The notes beneath the pieces are model-generated. The model did not search any database. It was not told the origin of the DNA and saw only the letters and a program-made list of their open reading frames with translations. Shown one piece after another: positions 14,807-15,424 of a DNA stretch of 15,424 nucleotides (its first letter is position 1; each line of letters begins with the position of its first letter). The stretch is from the NCBI GenBank assembly GCA_041749275.1, contig JBGTBQ010000410.1:1-15424 (forward strand). Direction: 5' to 3'. The translations under genes were made by a program, and so were the position numbers. Source of the stretch: JBGTBQ01 sp041749275. Its GTDB lineage: Bacteria > Acidobacteriota > Blastocatellia > Pyrinomonadales > Pyrinomonadaceae.

Positions 14807-15051
14807 TTGTGACTCGCGCCTTCCAACTGCTCAAGCAATTCGCCGACGTTGTCGTAATTCAGACCCGGCTTGTTTCCGAGCCGGCGCGCGCGCGCTTTGA
14901 AGGGCTTGGCGGCAGCCAACTCGCGGCGCACAAGAAGCCCGCGCCGCAGCACGTCATTAAGAGTCTCTTTGAAGTTGGTAGTGCGGCGGCGGCGCATCTC
15001 CGTTTGGAGCTTTTCGGCGACATCTTCGTCTAAGGTAATGGTTGTCCTCAT
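14803..15051 (-). CDS. vapB: VapB-type ribbon-helix-helix antitoxin
   Basis: An 82-residue protein. The N-terminus MRTTITLDEDVAEKLQTEMR (1-20), continuing to FKETLNDVLRRGL, is a ribbon-helix-helix DNA-binding domain. The basic middle (RRELAAAKPFKARARR) and the acidic C-terminus (NVGELLEQLEG) should wrap the PIN toxin. It is upstream of and overlapping vapC on the same strand. There is no Shine-Dalgarno: the bases before ATG 15051 read ATCTGAGC. The promoter places the transcription start at or next to the ATG, so translation is probably leaderless. It is likely to repress its own operon through the palindrome in the promoter spacer. Confidence 0.88.
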   Translation of the reverse strand: MRTTITLDEDVAEKLQTEMRRRRTTNFKETLNDVLRRGLLVRRELAAAKPFKARARRLGNKPGLNYDNVGELLEQLEGASHK

Positions 15052-15057
15052 GCTCAG

Positions 15058-15086
15058 ATGTTAATCTTGATGCATCATGATGTCAA
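15058..15086 (-). promoter_or_regulatory. vapBC promoter with palindromic operator
   Basis: On the minus strand: a perfect -35 TTGACA (15086-15081), a 17-bp spacer, and -10 TAACAT (15063-15058, four of six bases). The segment 15067-15086 reads TTGATGCATCATGATGTCAA on the plus strand and contains two overlapping palindromes, TGATGCATCA and CATCATGATG, within TTGA...TCAA ends. The operator therefore spans the -35 and most of the spacer, a suitable site for the ribbon-helix-helix antitoxin. The -10 ends six bases before the vapB ATG. Confidence 0.65.
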
Positions 15087-15227
15087 ATGAAGAGCATCAA
15101 TACATAAGGATTATTATCGGACTCGATTAAACTCTTGTAACCGTTCAGATGTTTTCGAGGAAGAGGCAGAGCAACCGCCGATTTTTCTTGTAGACAGCGT
15201 TCATAGTTGTGATTAAGCTGCACCTCA

Positions 15228-15424
15228 ATGTACACAGACCTCGGCATCTCGGAAGCAGATTGGGACGCCACCCCACAGTCGGTGAAGACAGTCGTCGTCG
15301 CCTTGCAACATCAAGCGCGGCTCTTGGAGATTCGCTTCTCGGCTTACGATAAGAAGTTAGCCGCGCTTGAAGCGAAAGACTCTGAGATCGAGAGCTTAAA
15401 AACGGAAGTTGCCGCCTTGCGCGA
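15228..15424 (+). CDS. IS66-family transposase, N-terminus (runs off the window)
   Basis: An open frame from ATG 15228 to the window edge gives 65 residues: MYTDLGISEADWDATPQSVK, then a run rich in Leu/Ala/Glu ending LEAKDSEIESLKTEVAALR. The phrase W-D-A-T-P-Q-S-V-K followed by a coiled coil with L-E/A repeats is the characteristic leader of IS66 TnpC-type transposases, ahead of the zinc ribbon and DDE domain that would lie beyond the edge. Whether the gene is intact cannot be seen. No clear terminal inverted repeat or Shine-Dalgarno is visible in 15087-15227, which otherwise holds nothing I can support. Confidence 0.65.
   Translation, partial: MYTDLGISEADWDATPQSVKTVVVALQHQARLLEIRFSAYDKKLAALEAKDSEIESLKTEVAALR

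Noticed and set aside
15083..15271. Minus-strand 62-codon frame near the right edge
   Set aside because: It overlaps the IS66 transposase start and the vapBC promoter, and has no recognisable content or ribosome binding site.

Overview
The window is an accessory region of a bacterial chromosome. It carries two toxin-antitoxin pairs, two transposase fragments, one decayed DNA methyltransferase and several unrelated cargo genes. No rRNA, tRNA, ribosomal protein or other taxonomic marker is present, so the organism cannot be named. The mixture (cholesterol-oxidase-like flavoprotein, DUF5132-type/ABC cassette, AbrB-Doc and VapBC pairs, ISAs1 and IS66 remnants) suggests a soil or environmental Gram-negative such as an acidobacterium or a relative. 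That is an inference from gene content only. Most genes are G+C-rich, but roughly 10.88-14.3 kb is visibly richer in A/T and looks separately acquired.

Layout. 1-270: the tail of a possible upstream gene, then noncoding sequence. 270-944, minus strand: AbrB-type antitoxin and Doc (Fic-fold) toxin, with a promoter that holds a repeated operator-like motif. 1052-1191: an imperfect palindrome resembling a MITE. 1235-7113, plus strand: four separately spaced metabolic genes encoding a SAM methyltransferase, a VAO-family FAD oxidase of the type II cholesterol oxidase kind, an amidohydrolase-2 metalloenzyme and a UGT-like glycosyltransferase. They are separated by gaps of 179-292 nt holding a second palindromic element and hairpins, so they are neighbours rather than one tight operon. 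Oxidase, methyltransferase and glycosyltransferase together would suit tailoring of a sterol-like or polyketide-like lipid. 7255-7613, minus strand: the 5' end of an ISAs1-type transposase with a hairpin that covers its Shine-Dalgarno sequence. 7790-10405, plus strand: a tight three-gene operon (small DUF6072-like membrane protein, DUF5132-like protein, ABC exporter with an N-terminal HMA-like domain). 10474-10873: a collapsed C5-cytosine DNA methyltransferase.

10878-14271 is the most interesting part. A 38-residue ORF with a strong ribosome binding site overlaps, by one base (TAATG), a stand-alone cyanophycin-synthetase-type ATP-grasp ligase. Convergent to it is a 725-residue fusion of a trypsin-like protease and a DNA/RNA non-specific (EndoG/NUC1) nuclease with every expected catalytic residue in place. 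14372-15086, minus strand, is a VapBC pair whose promoter appears to give a leaderless mRNA and holds a palindromic operator in its spacer. From 15228 to the window end is the start of an IS66-family transposase, open at the edge.

How the parts may work together (inference): toxin-antitoxin pairs at both ends, transposase remnants and a dead DNA methyltransferase mark a plastic, defence-type island. The protease-nuclease fusion is a plausible suicide or anti-invader effector, with the protease half possibly releasing or activating the nuclease half. The ATP-grasp gene and its coupled peptide could be a peptide-modification unit, possibly unrelated to the nuclease.
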